7,504 bases of DNA from Chlorobium sp. (GTDB taxonomy: Bacteria > Bacteroidota > Chlorobiia > Chlorobiales > Chlorobiaceae), in assembly GCA_028278005.1 (NCBI GenBank), contig JANQFD010000129.1, positions 1 to 7,504 on the forward strand, written 5' to 3'. A model generated the notes under the pieces. That model saw only the letters and a list, made by a program, of their open reading frames with translations. It had not been told where the DNA came from and searched no databases. Below are positions 1 to 5,285 of this stretch, one piece after another. The first letter of the stretch is position 1. Each line of letters begins with the position of its first letter. A program made the translations under genes and the position numbers.

Positions 1-1
1 G

Positions 2-84
2 TGGGTAGGGAAGGATTCGAACCTCCGAAGACATATGTCGACAGATTTACAGTCTGTTGCGTTTGACCGCTTCGCTACCTACCC
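2..84 (-). tRNA. tRNA-Tyr (anticodon GTA)
   Basis: Read on the minus strand this folds as a class II tRNA. The 7-bp acceptor stem is GGGTAGG/CCTACCC (78-84 with 3-9). The anticodon stem is ACAGA/TCTGT and its loop CTGTAAA carries GTA at 48-50. A long variable arm contains GACATATGTC, and the T arm has loop TTCGAAT on a stem with one G-U pair. A long variable arm with a GTA anticodon is the expected bacterial tRNA-Tyr architecture. The discriminator is A at position 2. Position 1 reads C on this strand, so an encoded CCA tail is possible but runs off the window. It lies 19 nt downstream of tRNA-Thr and is probably cotranscribed with it. Confidence 0.96.
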
Positions 85-103
85 CTTTTTCTGTTCCAAC
101 CCG

Positions 104-176
104 AGCTGGTGATGGGACTCGAACCCGCAACCTGCTGATTACAAATCAGCTGCTCTACCAATTGAGCTACACCAGC
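104..176 (-). tRNA. tRNA-Thr (anticodon TGT)
   Basis: A 73-nt class I tRNA on the minus strand. The acceptor stem is GCTGGTG/CACCAGC (170-176 with 105-111) and the D stem GCTC/GAGC. The anticodon stem GCTGA/TCAGC closes loop TTTGTAA, with anticodon TGT at 141-143. The variable loop is AGGTT and the T loop TTCGAGT. The discriminator is U (position 104) and CCA is not encoded, so the tail would be added by nucleotidyltransferase. The T stem GCGGG/CCCAT has a C50-A64 mismatch and a G49-U65 wobble, so it is weaker than usual, but every other tRNA element is intact. The Thr-Tyr order resembles the tRNA cluster that precedes tuf in many bacteria. Whether tuf follows cannot be seen here. Confidence 0.95.
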
Positions 177-211
177 AACGCTCAAAAAAACAGGGCAGGT
201 AATATACTTCT

Positions 212-243
212 ATTATACCAAAATCCAAAAAAATTCGATGCAA
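212..243 (-). promoter_or_regulatory. Promoter for the tRNA-Thr/tRNA-Tyr unit
   Basis: On the minus strand a perfect TATAAT (212-217) is preceded by TGG, giving an extended -10 element (TGnTATAAT). The best -35 match, TTGCAT (238-243), lies 20 bp upstream, longer than the usual 17. The extended -10 may therefore carry most of the recognition. The expected start near 205 would give a leader of about 29 nt before tRNA-Thr. The -10 call is strong and the -35 call weak. Confidence 0.7.
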
Positions 244-279
244 TTCAGGGCTTTTCGCATAACGGGCATTCCGGGGAGG

Positions 280-1065
280 TTACATATCACCCTGGGACTT
301 GAAAGGCGCCAGAAAAGCAGCGGTTTTCAATACTGCGGCCCTGGGAAGAAAACGCTGAAGGAAAACAAGCAAAAAGTCGAGGAACGTGGGAAAAACATGC
401 AGCTTGTTTTTGAGAAGCCCTTTTATTGAAGCTTTGACCACTACGGAGGGATTGGAAACCGGCAGAAGACTATGCTCGGGATATTGACGAGCCCTCGTAT
501 GAAATCCGGTTTCGATATAACCCGGACATACAGCGATAACCTTTATCCCCTTGTCCTTCAGTTCCTCATGAAGCGCTTCGCTGAGCGTAATGATAAAGGA
601 TTTTGTCGCAGCGTAGAGAGCAAGGCAGGCAACCCCCTGAAAACCACTGATCGATGAAACATTGATGATTTCCCCTTTCTTCCGCTCGATCATATCAGGG
701 ACAAAATGACGGATTATTCCTGCAAGAGAACAATTGTTCACCTGGATCATTTCCTGCAGTTCCTCGATCGGCATGGTGCCGTATTCACCTGCAAACCCGA
801 AACCTGCGCAGTTGACGATCAGTTCGACCCTGAGCTCCCTCTCACGACAAAAATCATAAATCTTTCGGGGGCTTTGGGGATCGGCAAGGTCTTCAGCGCA
901 TATATAGATGTCAGGAACGCCCGAGGGACTCAGCTCGGCAGTCAGTTCCTGAAGTTTGCTCTGCGAACGCGCAACAAGGATCATATCACTGTTACGTCGC
1001 GCAAATTCGCGAACGAACTCCTTACCGATTCCGGTGGACGCTCCGGTTATCAACGTGTACGACAT
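280..1065 (-). CDS. Classical short-chain dehydrogenase/reductase (SDR), substrate unknown
   Basis: A 261-residue NAD(P)(H)-dependent oxidoreductase with a Rossmann fold and a complete classical SDR signature. Visible motifs are the cofactor-binding TGASTGIG (residues 7-14), D59 in the adenine-binding EDL segment, NCAG (85-88), N110, the catalytic serine S138 in NVSS, Y151 and K155 in YAATK, and PG at 181-182. R33 at the end of beta-2 suggests a preference for NADP(H), which is an inference. After about residue 205 the tail is hydrophobic and basic (225-255, with LLVFLQRFLPRAAVL), so a peripheral membrane contact is possible. Length and motifs fit the broad 'SDR family / YqjQ-DltE-like' group, and the substrate cannot be read from sequence. 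It starts 18 nt after the ispG stop, so it is probably translated from the ispG message. Its ribosome binding site is weak (GAAG close to the ATG). No clear intrinsic terminator follows; a T7 run at 227-233 lacks a good stem. Confidence 0.93.
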   Translation of the reverse strand: MSYTLITGASTGIGKEFVREFARRNSDMILVARSQSKLQELTAELSPSGVPDIYICAEDLADPQSPRKIYDFCRERELRVELIVNCAGFGFAGEYGTMPIEELQEMIQVNNCSLAGIIRHFVPDMIERKKGEIINVSSISGFQGVACLALYAATKSFIITLSEALHEELKDKGIKVIAVCPGYIETGFHTRARQYPEHSLLPVSNPSVVVKASIKGLLKNKLHVFPTFLDFLLVFLQRFLPRAAVLKTAAFLAPFKSQGDM

Positions 1066-1083
1066 AACTTCATGAATTGATGG

Positions 1084-3141
1084 CTATTGGGGCGGATCGA
1101 CCCATCGTCCATGTGATTTGATCAGCTCGACAAGCTTTTCGACAGCATCCTTTTCCGGTATGTTCGATTCCACACATGCTTTTCCCACATAGAGACTGAC
1201 CCCGCCTTTTCCCGAACCTACATAGCCGAAATCAGCATCCGCCATTTCTCCGGGACCATTGACAATGCAGCCCATGATGCCGATCTTCAATCCTTTGAGA
1301 TGGGACATCCGGGATTTGATCACCGCTGCGGTTTTCTCAAGATCAAAGTAGGTTCTTCCACAGCCGGGGCATGAGATAAACTCCGTTTTAGACATACGCA
1401 CCCTGGCCGCCTGCAATATGTTGAATGCAAGGCCTGCTTCTTCGCTACCGGGAAAATCCGTTTCCAGGCCAAGCATATCGCCTATACCGTCGCAGAAAAG
1501 GGTACCGCACTGTATTGCACACGCAATCAGCGTCTCAAGACGCCCCATGTTTCTTGCACGATAGCGGATCACCAAAGGGTAGTCGAGACCTGCATCGTTG
1601 AAGTTGCCGACGAGATAACGATATGCATATACCGCGGCAGAAGAATCGACGGAAAAGAGAACGCGCTGCATCCCCCGGTCTTTCAACTTCGAGGCGATCT
1701 TCGTCAGAACTTCCGCAGGTACGTTTACCGAAGCATTTTCATGCACGAAACAAAACTCGATCAGGGCACCTCTGTCATGAAGCGAATCGAAAAGATTCTT
1801 CTCGATCATCTCACCCTCTTTGATATCAACACGCACCCTGTCAACAATATCCAGCAGTCCACCGGCAAGCGCAAGATCTTGTACCGCAGCCCCGATACGG
1901 TTCCGGTATTCTCCCAGTTCGTCGAGAATTGTCCCCAATGTCTCAACCTCCCCGGGTGAGGATACCGGAACCGTTACATGCTCCGATCTGACCACCGCAT
2001 CGGGGCTGCCAAAAGCGAGCCTGCTCCGGAGTTCCTCGAGCAACGTTTCTCCGCTTTCGGCATGCTTGCCGGCTGTTGTTTCGACAATCGGCAGATTCTC
2101 CCCCCCGATGTTGTCCGGGCCTGCAGCGATTACCCTGGTTCTTCTTCTCCGATAGCTGAATGGATCGAAAGGAGGCATTGCAAATGACGACTGTACCGAT
2201 TTAGGCTCTATAAGCTCGTTCACGGGAACATGGGCTTTTTCCCCTTTCACTTTCCAGTAATCATTGTACTTTTTAACCAGTGCAAACCCGACCGGCACCT
2301 CATTGACAGGATCCTCGGTCAGGGAAACCCTTATGGTATCGCCGAGACCCTCCTCGAGAAGCGCCCCTATACCCATGGCGGATTTTATTCTTCCCTCGTC
2401 ACCATCTCCTGCTTCGGTAACACCCAGATGAAGAGGATATGCATGACGAAGTTCCGTGTCGGCTTTCACCACCAGAAGCCTGTAAGCCTGTATCATAACA
2501 CGGACATTGGAGGACTTCATTGAGAAAAGAATATCGTGATACCCTTCATCCTCGCAGATTCTGGCAAATTCAAGTGCCGCTTCAACCATCCCGTCGGGAG
2601 TATTTCCGTAACGACTGACAATCCGGTCTGAAAGTGAGCCGTGGTTGGTACCGATCCTCATCGACACCCCGTATTCCTTTGCTTTTGCAATCAGGGGGAC
2701 AAACTCCTCCCTCACTTTTTCGTATTCAACCCTGAAAGCCTCATCGGAATAGTCCTCGTTTGAAAATTTCCGGGTGTTGGCATAATTCCCCGGATTGATC
2801 CTGACGTTTTCGACGAATTCCACAGCCTTGAGGGCGGCCTTTTGGGAAAAGTGTATATCAGCAACCAGAGGGGTTGTTATACCGTCCCTGCGAAGCTGAT
2901 CGCGGATAAACCTGAGGTTACCGGCATCTTTTTCCGTAGGCACCGTCAGCCGGATAATCTCGCAGCCGGCTTCATAAAGTCTCCGGCATTGCTCTACGGA
3001 AGCCTTTGTATCCATGGTATGGGTTGTCGTCATCGACTCCACTCGTATGGGCCGGTAACCGCCGAGGGATATGGGTCCGAAACCAACCTCACGGGTCATT
3101 CTGCGCCTGTAGTGGTACATTGCTATCGGAAAATGCTGCAT
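1084..3141 (-). CDS. ispG: 4-hydroxy-3-methylbut-2-en-1-yl diphosphate synthase, long three-domain form
   Basis: IspG (GcpE) is the [4Fe-4S] enzyme of the MEP isoprenoid pathway. It reductively opens 2-C-methyl-D-erythritol 2,4-cyclodiphosphate to HMBPP in the cytoplasm. The protein has 685 residues, against roughly 350-400 in the common bacterial form. An N-terminal TIM barrel covers about 15-300, with VRINPGN (113-119), RIGTNHGSLS (162-171) and GLGDTIRVSLTEDP (265-278). A large insertion follows at about 300-580 (the A* domain of the plant/chlamydial/Bacteroidota-Chlorobiota type). The C-terminal cluster domain holds C591, C594 (CPGCGR), C625 and E632 (GCIVNGPGE), the full set of iron-sulfur ligands. 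The first ATG is used here, but M8 or M15 could be the true start, since none has a strong Shine-Dalgarno. ftsB ends 96 nt upstream with no terminator between, and the SDR follows closely, so an ftsB-ispG-SDR transcript is likely. Confidence 0.97.
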   Translation of the reverse strand: MQHFPIAMYHYRRRMTREVGFGPISLGGYRPIRVESMTTTHTMDTKASVEQCRRLYEAGCEIIRLTVPTEKDAGNLRFIRDQLRRDGITTPLVADIHFSQKAALKAVEFVENVRINPGNYANTRKFSNEDYSDEAFRVEYEKVREEFVPLIAKAKEYGVSMRIGTNHGSLSDRIVSRYGNTPDGMVEAALEFARICEDEGYHDILFSMKSSNVRVMIQAYRLLVVKADTELRHAYPLHLGVTEAGDGDEGRIKSAMGIGALLEEGLGDTIRVSLTEDPVNEVPVGFALVKKYNDYWKVKGEKAHVPVNELIEPKSVQSSFAMPPFDPFSYRRRRTRVIAAGPDNIGGENLPIVETTAGKHAESGETLLEELRSRLAFGSPDAVVRSEHVTVPVSSPGEVETLGTILDELGEYRNRIGAAVQDLALAGGLLDIVDRVRVDIKEGEMIEKNLFDSLHDRGALIEFCFVHENASVNVPAEVLTKIASKLKDRGMQRVLFSVDSSAAVYAYRYLVGNFNDAGLDYPLVIRYRARNMGRLETLIACAIQCGTLFCDGIGDMLGLETDFPGSEEAGLAFNILQAARVRMSKTEFISCPGCGRTYFDLEKTAAVIKSRMSHLKGLKIGIMGCIVNGPGEMADADFGYVGSGKGGVSLYVGKACVESNIPEKDAVEKLVELIKSHGRWVDPPQ

Positions 3142-3237
3142 ACTGCTTTTTCAGTAACCTCTTTATTCCTTTGGTGAATTATTCAGGATAGGCCCTCCCT
3201 GACTTTTGAGGCCTGTAGATATCGTTCTCGACATTTT

Positions 3238-3549
3238 CTACTTTTCATCCTCGATAATAAACAGGGTTTCTCCCTCCCTGGAAAAATTGTATTTCTCCCT
3301 TGCTACTTTCTCGATCGTTTCAGGATCATGTGCACTCTCAATTTTCCCGGTGTTCTCGGTTATTTTTTGTATTTCCTCTTCATGTTGCTGCCGAAGAGCC
3401 CGGTTTTCGGTTTCCATGCGCAGCCTGGCCACAACACCGTAATTGCCAAACACAACCCAGAGGACAAAAACTCCTGCAAGAGCGAGCAGAAATATTTGTC
3501 TGGGGTGCGCCCTGACGTATAACCATATGTCTGCCATATACTGCTTCAC
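3238..3549 (-). CDS. ftsB: FtsB/DivIC-family cell division protein (septum formation initiator)
   Basis: A 103-residue bitopic membrane protein of the FtsB/DivIC family, which acts with FtsL and FtsQ in the divisome and links early Z-ring assembly to septal peptidoglycan synthesis. It has a short cytoplasmic N-terminus (1-18, with basic residues), one transmembrane helix (about 19-35, QIFLLALAGVFVLWVVF), a charged coiled coil (about 40-70, rich in E, R, Q) and the conserved C-terminal segment ETIEKVAREKYNFSREGE (77-94). Length is normal for the family. The start is GTG at 3549: GAGGTG lies 5 nt upstream, whereas the in-frame ATG at 3537 would be 17 nt from it. It follows eno, a gene neighbourhood known in many bacteria, but the eno terminator separates them. 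No convincing promoter was found between 3550 and 3629. Confidence 0.9.
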   Translation of the reverse strand: MKQYMADIWLYVRAHPRQIFLLALAGVFVLWVVFGNYGVVARLRMETENRALRQQHEEEIQKITENTGKIESAHDPETIEKVAREKYNFSREGETLFIIEDEK

Positions 3550-3554
3550 TTTCG

Positions 3555-3560
3555 CACCTC
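3555..3560 (-). promoter_or_regulatory. Ribosome binding site of ftsB
   Basis: GAGGTG on the minus strand lies 5 nt before the GTG codon at 3547-3549. It supports that GTG over the downstream ATG. A second GAGGTG at 3571-3576 is too far upstream to be used for this start. Confidence 0.65.
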
Positions 3561-3610
3561 ACTGTTTGGGCACCTCTGTTAATTTGCTGCGCACCATGAT
3601 TACTTCGTTG

Positions 3611-3626
3611 TCCCGACCTGTCGGGA
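3611..3626. repeat. 16-nt near-perfect palindrome beside the eno terminator
   Basis: TCCCGACCTGTCGGGA can pair as 7 bp with a 2-nt centre, or 6 bp with a 4-nt loop. On the minus strand it lies 3 nt after the T tract of the eno terminator, so it is not needed for termination. On the plus strand it is followed by TCG and an A tract, so it is not a terminator in that direction either. It could be a barrier protecting the RNA end, an operator for ftsB, or one copy of a dispersed repeat. The function is not known from sequence. Confidence 0.6.
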
Positions 3627-3629
3627 TCG

Positions 3630-3658
3630 AAAAAAAAGAACCCTCGTTACGAGGGCTC
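3630..3658 (-). terminator. Intrinsic terminator of eno
   Basis: On the minus strand, 12 nt after the eno stop, GAGCCCTCG-TAA-CGAGGGTTC forms a 9-bp stem with one G-U pair and a 3-nt loop, and is followed directly by eight T (3630-3637). This is a textbook Rho-independent terminator and separates eno from ftsB transcription. Confidence 0.93.
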
Positions 3659-3670
3659 AAAGTTGTATCT

Positions 3671-4984
3671 TTATACCCGGAATGCTTTTGCGCCCGGATA
3701 GACCGCTTCTTCTCCCAACTCTTCTTCTATACGCAGCAGTTCATTGTATTTTGCCATGCGATCCGAACGGGAGAGACTGCCGGTTTTAATCTGCCCCGCG
3801 TTGGTGGCAACTGCAATCTGTGCAATGGTTGTATCCTCGGTTTCCCCGCTTCTGTGACTGATAACTGAAGTATACCCGTTCCTTTTGGCAAGGTCTATTG
3901 CCCGCAGGGTTTCGGTCAGGGTTCCAATCTGGTTTACCTTGATAAGAATCGAGTTGCCCACTCCTCTCTCAATACCATCAGCAAGCCTGCTGGTGTTGGT
4001 CACAAACAGATCGTCGCCGACAAGCTGAACGCGTGAACCGATTTTCTCCGTAAGCAGCTTCCATCCTTCCCAGTCATCTTCAGCCATACCGTCCTCTATG
4101 GAAATAATAGGGTAATCCTCACACCATTTCTGCCAGTATTCAGCCATTTTTTCGGATTCAAGTTCTATACCCGAAGATTTTTTGAAAACGTATTTTTTCC
4201 GGTCGGCATCATAAAATTCCGAGCTTGCAGGATCAAGGGCGATCATAACCTGTGCATCACCAAGCCCCCCTGCATTTGTTGGCGAACCTGCCTTGTAGCC
4301 TGCCTTTCCGATGGCTTCAATCACCAGTTCGATAGCCTCCTCGTTCGATCCGAGATCAGGCGCGAAACCGCCTTCGTCACCGACCGCAGTACTGAGCCCC
4401 CTGCTTTTGAGCAGCGCTTTCAGTGCATGGAAAATTTCAGCACCGCACCGCAACGCGTCCGAATATGCGGTAAAGCCGATAGGCATGATCATGAATTCCT
4501 GGAAATCGACCGTATTGTCGGCGTGCGCTCCACCGTTCAGCACGTTCATCATCGGCACAGGCAATGTATTGGCGAGTGTACCGCCTATATAGCGGAAAAG
4601 CGCCAGTCCCGAATATTCCGCTCCGGCTTTCGCACAGGCAAGAGAAACACCAAGAATGGCATTTGCGCCGAGGTTTGATTTGTTTGCTGTCCCATCGAGC
4701 GATATCAGGGTATTGTCTATCTCGGTCTGCTCGGTTACCTGCATGCCCCTCAGACGATCATTGATGATCGTATTGACATTGTCAACAGCTTTCATCACGC
4801 TTTTACCAAGATATACCCCCTTGTCACCATCACGTAATTCGACAGCTTCGTGTATGCCGGTCGAAGCTCCGCTGGGCACTGCAGCCCGCCCGTATGAGGT
4901 TTCTGTAAGAACATCTACCTCAACGGTAGGGTTTCCCCGAGAGTCAAGAATCTGTCGGGCGATAACATTGGTAATTAATGGCAT
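3671..4984 (-). CDS. eno: Enolase (phosphopyruvate hydratase)
   Basis: Interconverts 2-phosphoglycerate and phosphoenolpyruvate in glycolysis/gluconeogenesis, using Mg2+; usually a cytoplasmic homo-oligomer. The protein has 437 residues starting MPLITNVIARQILDSRGN. The full active site is present: S41 of the mobile loop (SGAS), E163 (QEF), E204 (DEGGF), metal ligands D251, E297 and D324, K349 as general base, H377-R378-S379 (SHRSGETED) and K400. Compared with the E. coli numbering there is a net insertion of about 10 residues near 232-246 (GSPTNAGGLGDAQV). The frame stays open 35 codons further upstream to 5089. The start at 4984 is chosen because the canonical enolase N-terminus begins there and the extension matches nothing conserved. 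The Shine-Dalgarno is weak. It is followed by a strong terminator and is divergent from the EF-G-like gene. Confidence 0.98.
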   Translation of the reverse strand: MPLITNVIARQILDSRGNPTVEVDVLTETSYGRAAVPSGASTGIHEAVELRDGDKGVYLGKSVMKAVDNVNTIINDRLRGMQVTEQTEIDNTLISLDGTANKSNLGANAILGVSLACAKAGAEYSGLALFRYIGGTLANTLPVPMMNVLNGGAHADNTVDFQEFMIMPIGFTAYSDALRCGAEIFHALKALLKSRGLSTAVGDEGGFAPDLGSNEEAIELVIEAIGKAGYKAGSPTNAGGLGDAQVMIALDPASSEFYDADRKKYVFKKSSGIELESEKMAEYWQKWCEDYPIISIEDGMAEDDWEGWKLLTEKIGSRVQLVGDDLFVTNTSRLADGIERGVGNSILIKVNQIGTLTETLRAIDLAKRNGYTSVISHRSGETEDTTIAQIAVATNAGQIKTGSLSRSDRMAKYNELLRIEEELGEEAVYPGAKAFRV

Positions 4985-5057
4985 GGTGAAGTTCTGTTTA
5001 TATTTAAACGCAGTAAAAAAGATACATAAAGGCTGAGTCTCTTCCGCTAAACATAAG

Positions 5058-5089
5058 AATATATCATCTATTCGCCAGCTTTTCTCCAA
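5058..5089 (-). promoter_or_regulatory. Candidate eno promoter
   Basis: On the minus strand TATATT (5058-5063) is preceded by TGA, an extended -10 form. TTGGAG (5084-5089) lies 20 bp upstream as a possible -35. This is the same arrangement, extended -10 with a 20-bp gap, as at the tRNA promoter. The implied start near 5051 gives a leader of about 67 nt before eno. The region is AT-rich, so chance matches are likely. Confidence 0.35.
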
Positions 5090-5191
5090 TGCCGCCCCAG
5101 CTTATAAAACTTTTTTTTACTTTTTCTTTTATCGGCTGTAATGCAATCGTCTGACAACAGCCCTTCCAATTTTTTGTCCGGCTTTTCGTAC

Positions 5192-5236
5192 CCGGGAAAC
5201 ATGCATCCGCACTCAGGAAATGTGCATGCCAACCGG
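5192..5236 (+). promoter_or_regulatory. Foldable leader element of the EF-G-like gene
   Basis: CATGCA (5200-5205) pairs with TGCATG (5223-5228) across a 17-nt loop. Outside a symmetric 4x4 internal loop (GAAA/CCAA), CCGG (5192-5195) pairs with CCGG (5233-5236). The element ends 34 nt before the Shine-Dalgarno, inside the likely 5' leader. It matches no riboswitch or ribosomal-protein leader class that I recognise. It may be a chance fold. Confidence 0.3.
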
Positions 5237-5270
5237 AGAGAGAGGACGAACAATCAACTCAGGCAACCAT

Positions 5271-5277
5271 AAAGGAG
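5271..5277 (+). promoter_or_regulatory. Ribosome binding site of the EF-G-like gene
   Basis: AAAGGAG lies 8 nt before the ATG at 5286, near-ideal spacing. It fixes the start there rather than at the in-frame ATG codons at 5220 or 5226, which lack such a site. Confidence 0.88.
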
Positions 5278-5285
5278 TCCTACCT

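Larger units (their letters stand above)
4985..5285. other. Divergent intergenic region between eno and the EF-G-like gene
   Basis: 301 bp with no convincing gene. It should hold the eno promoter (minus) and the promoter and leader of the EF-G-like gene (plus). Visible content is as follows: a pyrimidine-rich tract on the plus strand at about 5109-5131; TATAAA at 5103-5108 as a weak plus-strand -10 with no good -35; an inverted repeat GGCTGT/ACAGCC (5134-5139 and 5157-5162) with six T starting 7 nt later; and a larger foldable element at 5192-5236. A 61-codon TTG-started frame on the minus strand (5253-5068) has no family signature and is not called. Confidence 0.6.

Noticed and set aside
57..429. 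Plus-strand reading frames across the tRNA genes and the SDR 3' end
   Set aside because: They overlap two clear tRNA genes, the tRNA promoter and the antisense of the SDR, with low-complexity translations and no family features.
706..1080. 124-codon plus-strand frame antisense to the SDR
   Set aside because: The minus strand has a complete SDR with all catalytic motifs. The plus-strand translation has no recognisable domain and no ribosome binding site.
3194..3222. Inverted AGGCC/GGCCT between ftsB and ispG as a terminator
   Set aside because: The stem is only about 5 bp around a self-complementary hexamer and has no T tract, so it does not separate ftsB from ispG.
4985..5089. 35-residue N-terminal extension of enolase
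   Set aside because: Canonical enolase begins at the ATG at 4984. The extension is not enolase-like and would overlap the candidate eno promoter.
5068..5253. 61-codon minus-strand frame in the eno/EF-G-like intergenic region
   Set aside because: It starts with TTG, has no Shine-Dalgarno, no known motif and a lysine-rich tail that merely reflects the pyrimidine tract on the other strand.
5220..5285. 22-residue N-terminal extension of the EF-G-like protein
   Set aside because: The strong AAAGGAG sits inside it, 8 nt before the ATG at 5286. The family starts close to the P-loop, and the extension also covers part of the foldable leader.
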